From Gemmataceae bacterium (GTDB taxonomy: Bacteria; Planctomycetota; Planctomycetia; Gemmatales; Gemmataceae), in the NCBI GenBank assembly GCA_019636445.1, contig JAHBXO010000024.1:1-64000 (forward strand): a stretch of DNA of 64,000 nt, given 5' to 3'. This document shows positions 8,757 through 15,615 of this stretch, piece by piece. Both the position numbers and the translations under genes were made by a program. The stretch's first letter is position 1, and the number at the start of each line of letters is the position of its first letter. The notes below the pieces were generated by a model. That model saw only the letters and a program-made list of their open reading frames with translations, had not been told where the DNA came from and did no database searches.

Positions 8757-9017
8757 CGCGCCCGCCGCTTCGGCGGATTCTTCGTCGGCCGCTTCGACGT
8801 GCGCTACTCCGATGAAGCCGAATTCCGCGCCGGCCGCGGCTTCGCCATCGTGGAACTGAACGGCGTGGCATCGGAATCGACCAACCTCTACGACCCGGCA
8901 TGGCCCCTCTGGCGGGCGTACCGAACGCTGTTCCGCCAGTGGGCGCTGTTGTTCCGCATCGGCGACGCCAACCGCCGACTCACGCGCTTCCGTCCCTCAG
9001 ACGAGCCGGACGCGTGA
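8757..9017 (+). pseudogene. 3' fragment of an ATP-grasp/carboxylate-amine ligase-like gene
   Basis: From about residue RRFGG at 8763 the plus strand encodes FFVGRFDVRY, then FAIVELNGVASESTNLYDP, and LFRQWALLFRIGDANRR. This pattern (GRFDVR, VELNG, SEST, YDP) is the C-terminal end of carboxylate-amine ligase-like ATP-grasp proteins, where the acidic residues and Asn bind Mg-ATP. The preceding ATP-grasp body is missing: upstream sequence in this frame (8679-8756) is not homologous and abuts the start of the R-M remnant. No start codon or ribosome site fits. The stop lies in the left arm of a REP palindrome. I regard it as a truncated pseudogene. Confidence 0.6.
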
Positions 9018-9072
9018 GCGACGGGTCAACTCTCAGGATAAACGCATTCCGTCGCTCACGCTTCCGGCTCGT
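9001..9072. repeat. REP palindrome P1 (left of RAYT)
   Basis: Arms of 24 nt, acgagccgga then cgcgtgagcgacgg at 9001-9024, and ccgtcgctcacg then cttccggctcgt at 9049-9072. They are inverted complements with one mismatch and are separated by 24 nt. The same arm sequence recurs at 9631-9654, 9689-9712 and 9727-9750. The right arm includes the stop codon of the transposase gene, so the last residues of that protein are REP-encoded. Confidence 0.8.
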
Positions 9073-9604
9073 TTTTCGGCTCGTTTTCCGGTTCGTGATT
9101 TGCGTTTCGGGAATCGAAGACCGACATCGGCTCGCCTTGCTCATCCACGACGTACGCCACGACCGCTTCGAGCGACGTCGCGCCGTTCAAGTACCGCGTG
9201 CTGCCGTGCTGGGTCCAGCGGTCGCGGTCCGCATCTTCTCCGAAGGCTTCTCGCAATCGACGGCTCGCCCACGCCTTGAGGTCGGCCATCACTTTCTCCG
9301 GCGGTGCCGGCGCGGCCACGACGACATGCACGTGCGTCGGGCGGACGTGCACGGCGTGGAGAGTCCACGAGCGGTGGGAGCAGACTTCGCGAACGGTACG
9401 GAGCACGACTTCGCGGCGGGGTTGGTCGAGCGTGTAGGGTTCCTGGCGCAGGGCGTTGCGACGCCGGGTTTCGAGTTGGCGGTCGGGCGCGAGAAAGGGC
9501 GTTCCGGGAACGTTGTGTTCTCGATCGACCGAACCGGGTTCGCGCCCGTGCAGCCAGGTGCCGTAGGTAGTGAAGGTGATGAAGTAAGCCAGGGGCGGAC
9601 TCAT
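9056..9604 (-). CDS. REP-associated tyrosine transposase (RAYT, Y1/HUH)
   Basis: A 182-residue single-strand DNA transposase of the IS200-related RAYT class, which binds REP hairpins. The N-terminus MSPPLAYFITFTTYGTWLHG is the usual first strand. The HUH metal site is HVHVVV in RPTHVHVVVAAP at about 101-109, and the likely nucleophile is the Tyr in VVAYVVDEQGEP near residue 150. The start at 9604 has a strong GGGAGGAGG five bases upstream. REP palindromes flank the gene on both sides, as expected for a REPtron. The C-terminal NEPENEPKNEPEA-like tail comes from REP-derived DNA. Catalytic residues appear intact, so it may be active. Confidence 0.85.
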   Translation of the reverse strand: MSPPLAYFITFTTYGTWLHGREPGSVDREHNVPGTPFLAPDRQLETRRRNALRQEPYTLDQPRREVVLRTVREVCSHRSWTLHAVHVRPTHVHVVVAAPAPPEKVMADLKAWASRRLREAFGEDADRDRWTQHGSTRYLNGATSLEAVVAYVVDEQGEPMSVFDSRNANHEPENEPKNEPEA

Positions 9605-9630
9605 GGCAACCTCCTCCCTCACGGTCTCCT

Positions 9631-9654
9631 ACGAGCCGGAAGCGTCAGCGACGG
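9631..9654. repeat. REP half-site P2
   Basis: A single arm, acgagccgga then agcgtcagcgacgg, lying directly upstream of the RAYT start. No complementary arm follows within 30 nt, so it is a solo half of the palindrome. It differs from P1 by gtcag in place of gtgag. Confidence 0.75.
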
Positions 9655-9688
9655 ACATTTTTGTCGCAAAAATCCCGGCGGCAACCCA

Positions 9689-9750
9689 ACGAGCCGGAAG
9701 CGTCAGCGACGGATGGTTGTTTTGATCCGTCGCTCACGCTTCCGGCTCGT
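9689..9750. repeat. REP palindrome P3
   Basis: Arms at 9689-9712 (acgagccgga then agcgtcagcgacgg) and 9727-9750 (ccgtcgctcacg then cttccggctcgt), with a 14-nt spacer. The inverted arms differ at one position. The palindrome lies in the 3' end of the truncated methyltransferase frame. Confidence 0.8.
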
Positions 9751-9942
9751 TTGTTCCACAAGCCGCTTGCGGCGCAGCACCTCGGCGAGGAAGTTTCCGT
9801 CGCCGCAGGCGGGTTCGAGGAAGCGAATCGATGCGCTCGCATTCCCCCCGACGAGGTCGAGCATGGCGTTGACGAGGGCGGGCGGGGTGAAGACTTCGTC
9901 GTGGTCGATGATGCGCTGCCGGGATTTCGCGGGCGTGGTCAT
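9703..9942 (-). pseudogene. N-terminal fragment of an N6-adenine DNA methyltransferase
   Basis: The frame begins MTTPAKSRQRIIDHDEVFTP and contains LVNAMLDLV and FLEPACGDGNFLAEVLRRK, the S-adenosylmethionine-binding motif I (PACG.G.F) preceded by the VFTP segment of N6-adenine methyltransferases. After about residue 60 the sequence becomes REP-derived (RKRERRIKTTIRR) and stops at 79 residues, so the catalytic NPPY motif and target-recognition part are missing. Insertion or recombination at the REP palindrome P3 is the likely cause. It is not the missing middle of the nearby type ISP gene, because it begins with its own start. Confidence 0.7.
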
Positions 9943-9965
9943 GGAGGGGGATAGTCTGCCCGCCG

Positions 9966-10110
9966 CGCCCGCCCGATGGGAGGTCGGTGGCGCGATTCCG
10001 AATTGCCGCCGGTGGTGCCGGAATCGACGTAAGTCCTTACCGGGCTACAGCGCTTCCGGAAATCGGGCGTCGTTCCGCCGGAGGGTGGCGCGGTGGCGGC
10101 GGAGAGACCG
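9966..10110 (+). repeat. Dispersed repeat, copy B
   Basis: Shares with copy A (7-150) the blocks gggaggtcgg, gcgcgattccg and cgtaagtcctt. With copy C (34195-34282, inverted) it shares a nearly identical block running from cgtaagtccttaccgggc through gcgcttccggaaatcgggcg to ggtggcgcggtggcggcgga. It lies just downstream of the membrane protein gene that ends at 10120. Confidence 0.7.
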
Positions 10111-10119
10111 ATTGCCCAC

Positions 10120-11388
10120 TCACGGGATCACGTGCTGGCTCTTGAGCCACTCGAAGCCCATGCGGCCGGGGCCGACCACCAGGTGCAGCTTGGAACGGTG
10201 CGTGACGATCTGGTTGTACTCGCTCGAGGAGACCTTGAACTCCAGCGTGCCGCCGGCCGGCTCCCAGGAGTTCACGGTCGCGTAGTAGGTCACGGTGGTG
10301 CGGTTCTTGCTCTTGCTGGTGTGGGTGCGCTTGTCGACGATGGTCGGTTCGTGCATGGCGAGGGGTCCGGGGTCGGCGAGGCCGTTGATGGTGGTGGTGA
10401 TGCCGACGCTGCCGATGCCGTGGAGCGCGAGGCCGACGGCCATGAGCACGCCCCACTTGTCGTGCGAAGTGGAGGTGCCGCCGAGGAGGAACGCGGCGAT
10501 CCAGCCGAAGGCGACGTAGCCGCCGATGAAGGTGGGCAGGGCGGTGAGCAGGAGCGCCGACGTACGGATCGGCGGGAATTGCGCCAGCGAAACGATGGTG
10601 ACCGCGTAGAGGAGGGCGGCGACCCAGAGGAAGGCGAGCCAGCCTTTGCGGCGGTCGAGGTGTTCGGCGGCGTGGTCGGGGTCTTCGGCCGGCAGGTCCT
10701 TGGCGATGACCGTGAGCAGGTCGGCGGCGGCGGTGACGAGTTCGGGGTGGTCGTGCTTGGCGGGGTCGAAGGCGGGCCAGAGGACGAACGCCTGGTTGCC
10801 GTCGAGCTGGACGTTGTAGAAGCCGAGCTTGCGCAGAGCGAGGACGGCGGCGCGGCGGTCGGCGTCGGCGAGAACGAGTTCGGCGTAGGCCTCGGAGGGG
10901 CAGCGGACGTAGACTTCGCGGTCGAACTCCTCGTCGCCGGACTGGTGTTCGCGGGCGATGCCGAGCGATTTCGAGAACCGGTCGAACCAGTTTTCGCGGT
11001 GGAACTGGAGCGTGGTGGGAGTGCGGGCCGGCACGCGGACGTGCAGGGACGACGGCCGGCCGTTCTTGCCCTGGATGGGCGCGAGATATTGGACTTCGTA
11101 GCGGCGGCCGTCGGCGGTCTCGCGCGATTCGGGGAGGTTGGCGAGGAACTGACCGACGCGTTCGCCGACGGGCATGGGGGCCGGGGCTTGCATCGGCTTG
11201 GTGCCGCGCAGGAGGGCGCGTGCGATGCCGAGCATGACGAGTCCGACCACGGCGATGATGCCGAACGCGACGGCGATGGCGATGTCGCCCTGTCGCGGGT
11301 TCAGCAGGCTGAGGAGTGCGCCGACGCTCCCGAGGAGGAGCATCAGCGCGCCGAGGGCGATGAAGAACAGTCCGAGGCCGCGCCGCAT
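10120..11388 (-). CDS. Unknown multi-pass membrane protein
   Basis: I do not recognise the family. The 422-residue product has two N-terminal membrane helices (about 5-28 and 38-60), a soluble region of about 190 residues, three further helices around 255-345 (LAFLWVAALLYAVTIVSLA, LLLTALPTFIGGYVAFGWIA, WGVLMAVGLALHGIGSVGI), and a C-terminal soluble tail of about 90 residues rich in Thr and Lys (THTSKSKNRTTVTYYATVNS). The tail has regular beta-type alternation. The stop of the next upstream gene is 3 nt before this start, so the two DUF1508 genes and this one may be one transcript. Function is not inferable. Confidence 0.7.
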   Translation of the reverse strand: MRRGLGLFFIALGALMLLLGSVGALLSLLNPRQGDIAIAVAFGIIAVVGLVMLGIARALLRGTKPMQAPAPMPVGERVGQFLANLPESRETADGRRYEVQYLAPIQGKNGRPSSLHVRVPARTPTTLQFHRENWFDRFSKSLGIAREHQSGDEEFDREVYVRCPSEAYAELVLADADRRAAVLALRKLGFYNVQLDGNQAFVLWPAFDPAKHDHPELVTAAADLLTVIAKDLPAEDPDHAAEHLDRRKGWLAFLWVAALLYAVTIVSLAQFPPIRTSALLLTALPTFIGGYVAFGWIAAFLLGGTSTSHDKWGVLMAVGLALHGIGSVGITTTINGLADPGPLAMHEPTIVDKRTHTSKSKNRTTVTYYATVNSWEPAGGTLEFKVSSSEYNQIVTHRSKLHLVVGPGRMGFEWLKSQHVIP

Positions 11389-11391
11389 GCG

Positions 11392-11769
11392 TCAGTCCTT
11401 CACTTCGGTGGGCTTGGCGGTGTTGAGCAGCGCCTTCAGGTCGGCAATGGCCTTCTCGCACTCGGCCTTGGTGTCCCAGCTCGCCAGCGGCACGGGCATG
11501 ACGATCGTCTTGCCTTCGGCGTTGACGATCCGGTAGCGCCAGCGGCCGTTGTCGTTCTTGTAGATCTGGATGCCGGCGTCCTTCTTCTCCTCGGCCTTCT
11601 TCTCGTCCTTCTTCGGTTCGGGCTTTTTGTCGTCCTTCTTCGGCTCGACCTTCTTGGCGTCGGCCGGCTTCTTGTCGTCTTTCTTCTTTTCCTGCGCGGT
11701 GGTGCCGGTGCCAACGGCGAAGACGGCGAGCGCGGCCATCAAGGCGAGGGTACGGAGATAGCGAGTCAT
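11392..11769 (-). CDS. Secreted DUF1508 (YegP-like) protein with Lys-rich linker
   Basis: A 125-residue exported protein. A signal peptide covers about 1-24 (ALMAALAVFAVGTGTTAQ). A highly charged linker of about 40 residues follows, built of KK, KPE and KKD repeats, and then a single DUF1508 domain (IQIYKNDNGRWRYRIVNAEG, with MPVPLASWDTKAECEKAI). DUF1508 folds as a small beta-beta-beta-alpha unit with no known catalytic role. The start at 11769 has AGGAG nine bases upstream; the longer frame adds an implausible leader. It is paralogous to the next upstream gene and is probably co-transcribed with it. Confidence 0.8.
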   Translation of the reverse strand: MTRYLRTLALMAALAVFAVGTGTTAQEKKKDDKKPADAKKVEPKKDDKKPEPKKDEKKAEEKKDAGIQIYKNDNGRWRYRIVNAEGKTIVMPVPLASWDTKAECEKAIADLKALLNTAKPTEVKD

Positions 11770-11898
11770 CGAGAGAACTCCTAGGAGGGATGCGATGGAG
11801 CCATTATCCGCGCGGACGTGGGAACGGCCAACGGGCCTGAAACGAAACGGCCCGCGATGGTCCATCGCGGGCCGCCCGGGAGTTCGAGGCGTGGGAGG

Positions 11899-12219
11899 TT
11901 ACTTGGCGACTTCGACCGGCTTGGTCTTGGTGAGGATCGCCTTGAGTTCCTCGACGACCTTCGCGCATTCTTCCTTGGTCTTGTAGTCCTTGTAGGCGCC
12001 GCAGATGTTCTTGCCGTCGGCACCGACGACACGGAAGCGGAAGCCGTTCTTGGATTCGAAGATCTCGACTTTGCCGAGCTTCTCTTCCTTGTCGTCGGCC
12101 GCCTTCTTGGTGTCGGCGGGTTTCTTGGCGTCCTTCTTTTCCTGGGCGACGAGTCCGGTGCCGGCGACGGTGACGCCGAGCGCGGTCATGAGCGCGAGCG
12201 AACGGAGGAACTTGGCCAC
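11899..12219 (-). CDS. Secreted DUF1508 (YegP-like) protein, paralog
   Basis: A 106-residue paralog of the gene at 11392-11769. It has a signal peptide (about 1-25, SLALMTALGVTVAGTGLVAQ), a shorter lysine-rich linker (EKKDAKKPADTKKAADDKEE) and one DUF1508 domain (VEIFESKNGFRFRVVGADGK, CGAYKDYKTKEECAKVVEEL). The two proteins share the leader style and the C-terminal TKPVEV/AKPTEV ending, indicating tandem duplication. The extracytoplasmic location differs from the cytosolic E. coli YegP; a periplasmic or wall-binding role is only inference. Confidence 0.8.
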   Translation of the reverse strand: MAKFLRSLALMTALGVTVAGTGLVAQEKKDAKKPADTKKAADDKEEKLGKVEIFESKNGFRFRVVGADGKNICGAYKDYKTKEECAKVVEELKAILTKTKPVEVAK

Positions 12220-12352
12220 GGGGAACTCCGGGTGATGAATCGTGGGGTTGCGCTTCGTGCGCTGAACAAGAGTCCATTCGGTTCAAAATTATCTCCCGAC
12301 TCGAAATCACGAGCAAGGAAAATCCGGGAAAAATTACTGACGGATTGGGCTT

Positions 12353-13525
12353 TCAGCCTTCTTCCATCAGCTTGGCCAGGCGTTCGGCCAGTTCGTCCTC
12401 GGCGGTGGGAGTCCAAGCAAAGTCGGGCGGGGGCTGGAAACCGCCCTCGGCGTCGAACGCGGCGGTCGGCGCCGGGTGCAGCGGGAGGGTACCGAGCGTG
12501 TGCGCGGCGGTGCGCAGGTCGAAGCCGGTGCGATGCGCGAGGTCGGCGGCGGCGAACAATCCGGGCGCGAAGACCGACGGGCCGTCGGTGACGAGCAGAG
12601 TGCCGGCGAGCGCGAGCGGCGGCTCGGCCGGCTGCGGGACGGCCTCGAGTGCGAGCGTGGCCGCCACCCCCGGCAGTGTGCTCGCCACGACGAAGCACGG
12701 TCCGAGGCGCACGGCGTCCGGCGGCGCGTGCCGGGCGAACCGCACGGCGCCGGCCATGTCCGCCACGGCGAAGCGAGCGTCCGACATCCGCAGCGATTGC
12801 AGGAATTCCCGCCGCGACACGGCCCGCACGCGCAACGCTATCAGCTCGCGGTCTCCGGCGTACCAGAACACGGTGTAGGTTCCGGCCGGGCGCGGCCGCG
12901 GCGGCGACGCCATCAACAGCACTTCCTTCGCCGCAAGTTGCGAGTGTGCCAGCGGCACCGGCACAACCTGCTCGGCCGCCGTGATTTCGTTGCGGACGAC
13001 GACGCGCACGCCGAGGTTCGCCAGCGGCGCGAGGGTGGTCGGCGATTTCAATACGAGCGACGTGTGGAACCCTCGGCACTGCGCCGCCACGAACGCCCGC
13101 GCCGTGACCGTGCGATCCGCGAGTTGAACCGAAGTCGTGGCATGTGCGACCGAGAGTTGCGCCAGGAATTCGTTCGCCGATTGGATCGGAACGGCGACTT
13201 CAGCGAGGAGCTTGTTGCGCCAGAGGAGTTCGGCGCGCGTGGAGAACTGCAGCGGGGCGAAGCGGAAGGTCAGTCGGTAGCGCAGCGGATCGGCGTCGTC
13301 CTTGCGCAGGTGTTCCGGGGCGAGCGGAGCCTGGCCGGGGATGCGCAGCGCGTAGTCGTCCTTGCGGCGCGCCGCGAGCGGGAGCCGCAGGCGGACCTCG
13401 ACGACGACGGCCTCGGCCATCGCGGGCACGGGTAAATCGTGGAGCACGAGGCCGGCGAACTCGTGCCGCACATGCACGGCCGTGGAACCGGGGCGCCCGC
13501 GCACGGCGGGGATCAGGTCATTCAT
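12353..13525 (-). CDS. Unknown protein translationally coupled to ThiF-like E1
   Basis: A 390-residue protein without a recognisable domain. The start MNDLIPAVRG lies inside the end of the E1-like gene (8-nt overlap, ATGAATGA), so the two are translated together. The N-terminal 120 residues look beta-rich (VVVEVRLRLPLA, YRLTFRFAPLQF), followed by a middle region of mixed strands and a C-terminal half with hydrophobic segments (VRLGPCFVVAS, LALAGTLLV). There is no Cys-His metal pattern, membrane helix or C-terminal Gly-Gly, so it is neither a JAB protease nor a ubiquitin-like protein by eye. It may be an E2-like, substrate or accessory partner of the E1. Confidence 0.7.
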   Translation of the reverse strand: MNDLIPAVRGRPGSTAVHVRHEFAGLVLHDLPVPAMAEAVVVEVRLRLPLAARRKDDYALRIPGQAPLAPEHLRKDDADPLRYRLTFRFAPLQFSTRAELLWRNKLLAEVAVPIQSANEFLAQLSVAHATTSVQLADRTVTARAFVAAQCRGFHTSLVLKSPTTLAPLANLGVRVVVRNEITAAEQVVPVPLAHSQLAAKEVLLMASPPRPRPAGTYTVFWYAGDRELIALRVRAVSRREFLQSLRMSDARFAVADMAGAVRFARHAPPDAVRLGPCFVVASTLPGVAATLALEAVPQPAEPPLALAGTLLVTDGPSVFAPGLFAAADLAHRTGFDLRTAAHTLGTLPLHPAPTAAFDAEGGFQPPPDFAWTPTAEDELAERLAKLMEEG

Positions 13526-14330
13526 GAGCCAACCGAGCGAGCGCGCGATCGAGGGCCGCATCGAGGTCCTCCCCGGCAGCGGTTGCCGGATCGGCGGAGC
13601 AGAGCAAACACTCGGGCGATTTCGGTATGCGGAAGCGGTGGGTGCGGTACGGTTCGTCGAAGACGTCCGGCACGCGGGCGAGCGTGAGGAGCAGCGACGA
13701 GAATTCCGGCGGCCCGCTCAGGAGTTCCAGCGTGCGCAGGGCGTGGAGCGCCGCGATGGCAGCGATGCTGGCCTTGCCGGCCGGGATGCTTGTCTCGGCG
13801 GGGCCGTGTGGATTCGCGTAGTCCGGCGGCGGGGCGGGCGGTCCGTCGTTCGGCCCCTCGCGCTTCAGGAAGCTCGCGATGCAGCCATAGCACGGCCCGT
13901 CGGGCGCGAAGGCGTGGACCCAGCCGCCGATGCCGCCGGAGAGCACTTCGCCGAGCGTCCAGTTCTTGTGGGCGGCGCGCATCAGGTGGTCAAAGTGGTA
14001 CTTCGCCGACTCGTTGTCGACGGCACAGACGCCGACGTCGCAGGTTGCAATGGCTTTGCGAATCGTGTCTTGTTTTGCGGGATCGCACAGGTCGATCGCG
14101 AATGATTCGACGACCAGCTCGGGACGTATCGCAAGCAGCCACTCTTTCGTGAGGTCGATCTTGAGCCGTCCGACCGAGGAGGGCGGGAACAGATGGCGGT
14201 GGACGTTGTGGGCCTTGTAGACATCCGGTTCGACGAGCGTGACGCGCGTGATACGGGGATCGCGCGCGAGGAGGTCGAGCGCGACGATTCCGCCGCTGCC
14301 GACACCGACCTGGAACAGGTGCCCGTTCAT
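13518..14330 (-). CDS. ThiF/E1-like adenylyltransferase
   Basis: A 270-residue E1-superfamily enzyme. Such enzymes activate the C-terminus of a ubiquitin-like or sulfur-carrier protein as an acyl-adenylate. The nucleotide loop VGVGSGG is at about 8-14, and VTLVEPDVYKAHNVHRHLF matches the conserved D.D.v..HN..R segment. Two CxxC pairs, CYGC near 165 and CLLC near 248, form the structural zinc site. A separate catalytic cysteine of ubiquitin-type E1s is not evident. There is no thiS, moaD or other thiamine gene next to it; moaD-moaE lie 36 kb away and lack a moeB. Its only close partner is the overlapping unknown gene. Confidence 0.85.
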   Translation of the reverse strand: MNGHLFQVGVGSGGIVALDLLARDPRITRVTLVEPDVYKAHNVHRHLFPPSSVGRLKIDLTKEWLLAIRPELVVESFAIDLCDPAKQDTIRKAIATCDVGVCAVDNESAKYHFDHLMRAAHKNWTLGEVLSGGIGGWVHAFAPDGPCYGCIASFLKREGPNDGPPAPPPDYANPHGPAETSIPAGKASIAAIAALHALRTLELLSGPPEFSSLLLTLARVPDVFDEPYRTHRFRIPKSPECLLCSADPATAAGEDLDAALDRALARLAHE

Positions 14331-14354
14331 GGACGTATTTTACGCGAACCCGTT

Positions 14355-15047
14355 TCAATGGAGATAAACGCGCCGGGCCGATTGCGAATACGTGTGTTCC
14401 AGATCCACCGCGATCGACTCGTTCACGTTCAAGGCCAGCGGGATCGTCGGTAGGGGTTGACCCACTGTCATTGGTCGCCGCCACGCCGCCACGAGCGTCC
14501 CCTCCGGCACCGATTCTCCCACGCGATAGCTGATTGCGAACGGCACCGGCACCGGCGGCTGGTCCAGCTTCACGTTCTCGGCCAGCGCGTCGGCGAAGGA
14601 GAAACCGCTCGGACGGGGGAGCACGTCGATCAGCAGGAGATGCACCGCCTGGCGGATATAGCCGAGGTAGCGGCCCAGGTACCGAGATCGCGCATCGGCC
14701 CGATCCTTGTTCCGCGGCGAGACGATCTCGATGGCCGCGACGAGTTGACCGTGCAGGTCGATATGAACAGCGGTCTGCGGATCCAGTTCGAACACGGCGA
14801 CCGATTCGCTATCCGGCGCGGGATTGGCCGAGCCACCGTCGGTTGTTGTTCGGTCTTCCGGTTTCCAGTTGCGAATTCCGAGGTCGGGCCGGCCTTTATT
14901 CGCGTCGATCGTCAATGCGGGGACCGAGCCGAGATAGGCGCGATACCCTTCGGGCAATCGCGGTTGAATCCAGTCGAGCAACTGTGTCTGCCAGACGAGG
15001 TGCAAGCTGTTCCAGCCGCGGTCGTCGCGCCAGTCGTGTAACGGCAT
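14355..15047 (-). CDS. DUF4058 family protein (copy 1)
   Basis: A 230-residue DUF4058 protein, a cyanobacterial and planctomycete family of unknown function. The start at 15047 gives the family N-terminus MPLHDWRDDRGWNSLH. The central block VHIDLHGQLVAAIEIVSPRN (continuing KDR) is the family signature: an acidic residue followed by a strand with E, then SPxNKD. The C-terminal segment LPTIPLALN precedes a final conserved Asp-Leu-Glu. Two further copies lie at 23121 and 30165. It sits 32 nt after dtd on the same strand. The signature resembles PD-(D/E)XK nucleases such as Uma2, but this is inference. Confidence 0.8.
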   Translation of the reverse strand: MPLHDWRDDRGWNSLHLVWQTQLLDWIQPRLPEGYRAYLGSVPALTIDANKGRPDLGIRNWKPEDRTTTDGGSANPAPDSESVAVFELDPQTAVHIDLHGQLVAAIEIVSPRNKDRADARSRYLGRYLGYIRQAVHLLLIDVLPRPSGFSFADALAENVKLDQPPVPVPFAISYRVGESVPEGTLVAAWRRPMTVGQPLPTIPLALNVNESIAVDLEHTYSQSARRVYLH

Positions 15048-15079
15048 CGCATGTCCCTCCACCGGTACGATAGCGGACC

Positions 15080-15526
15080 TCATCGTTCGCGCGAATCCAC
15101 GATCATCGTCACCGGGCCGTCGTTCGTCAGCTCGACCTGCATATCGGCCCCGAAGACGCCGCAGGACATGGGAATACCAAAGCTTCGCAGGCCGTCGACG
15201 AACGTCTGATAGAGCGGTTCCGCGATCTCCGGCCGCGCGGCACCGACAAAACTGGGGCGGCGGCCCTTCGAGCAATCGCCATAGAGCGTGAACTGGCTGA
15301 CGGCGAGGACCGCACCGCCGATGTCCAGCACGGAGAGATTCATCTTTCCCTCGGCGTCCGGGAAACATCGCAGGTAAGCCGTTTTCTCGGCGAGCCATGC
15401 GGCGTCGGCCTTCGTGTCGGTTGGCGCGACGCCGAGGAGCGCGAGCCAACCGCGGCCGATGGCGCCAACGGTCTCACCGGCGACGACGACCTTGGCTGAC
15501 GTAACGCGTTGCAGGACGACGCGCAT
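15080..15526 (-). CDS. dtd: D-aminoacyl-tRNA deacylase
   Basis: Hydrolyses D-amino acids (and glycine mischarged on tRNA-Ala) from tRNA, a proofreading step in the cytosol. The 148-residue length is normal. The start MRVVLQRVTSAKV is the family N-terminus. The two active-site motifs are present: SQFTLYGD (about 97-104) and the C-terminal NDGPVTMIVDS, corresponding to SQxxL and the Gly-cisPro motif NxGP(V/F)T. It heads a minus-strand run dtd-DUF4058-ThiF-unknown, but spacing suggests only loose linkage with the later genes. Confidence 0.95.
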   Translation of the reverse strand: MRVVLQRVTSAKVVVAGETVGAIGRGWLALLGVAPTDTKADAAWLAEKTAYLRCFPDAEGKMNLSVLDIGGAVLAVSQFTLYGDCSKGRRPSFVGAARPEIAEPLYQTFVDGLRSFGIPMSCGVFGADMQVELTNDGPVTMIVDSRER

Positions 15527-15615
15527 GGCGTTCTCCGATTGCCCTTCCCGGCTCCTTCATGTTTACTGTAGCGTAAGACCGTTCCCAACGACCCGCGCCG
15601 GCGCGAGAGCCGCGA

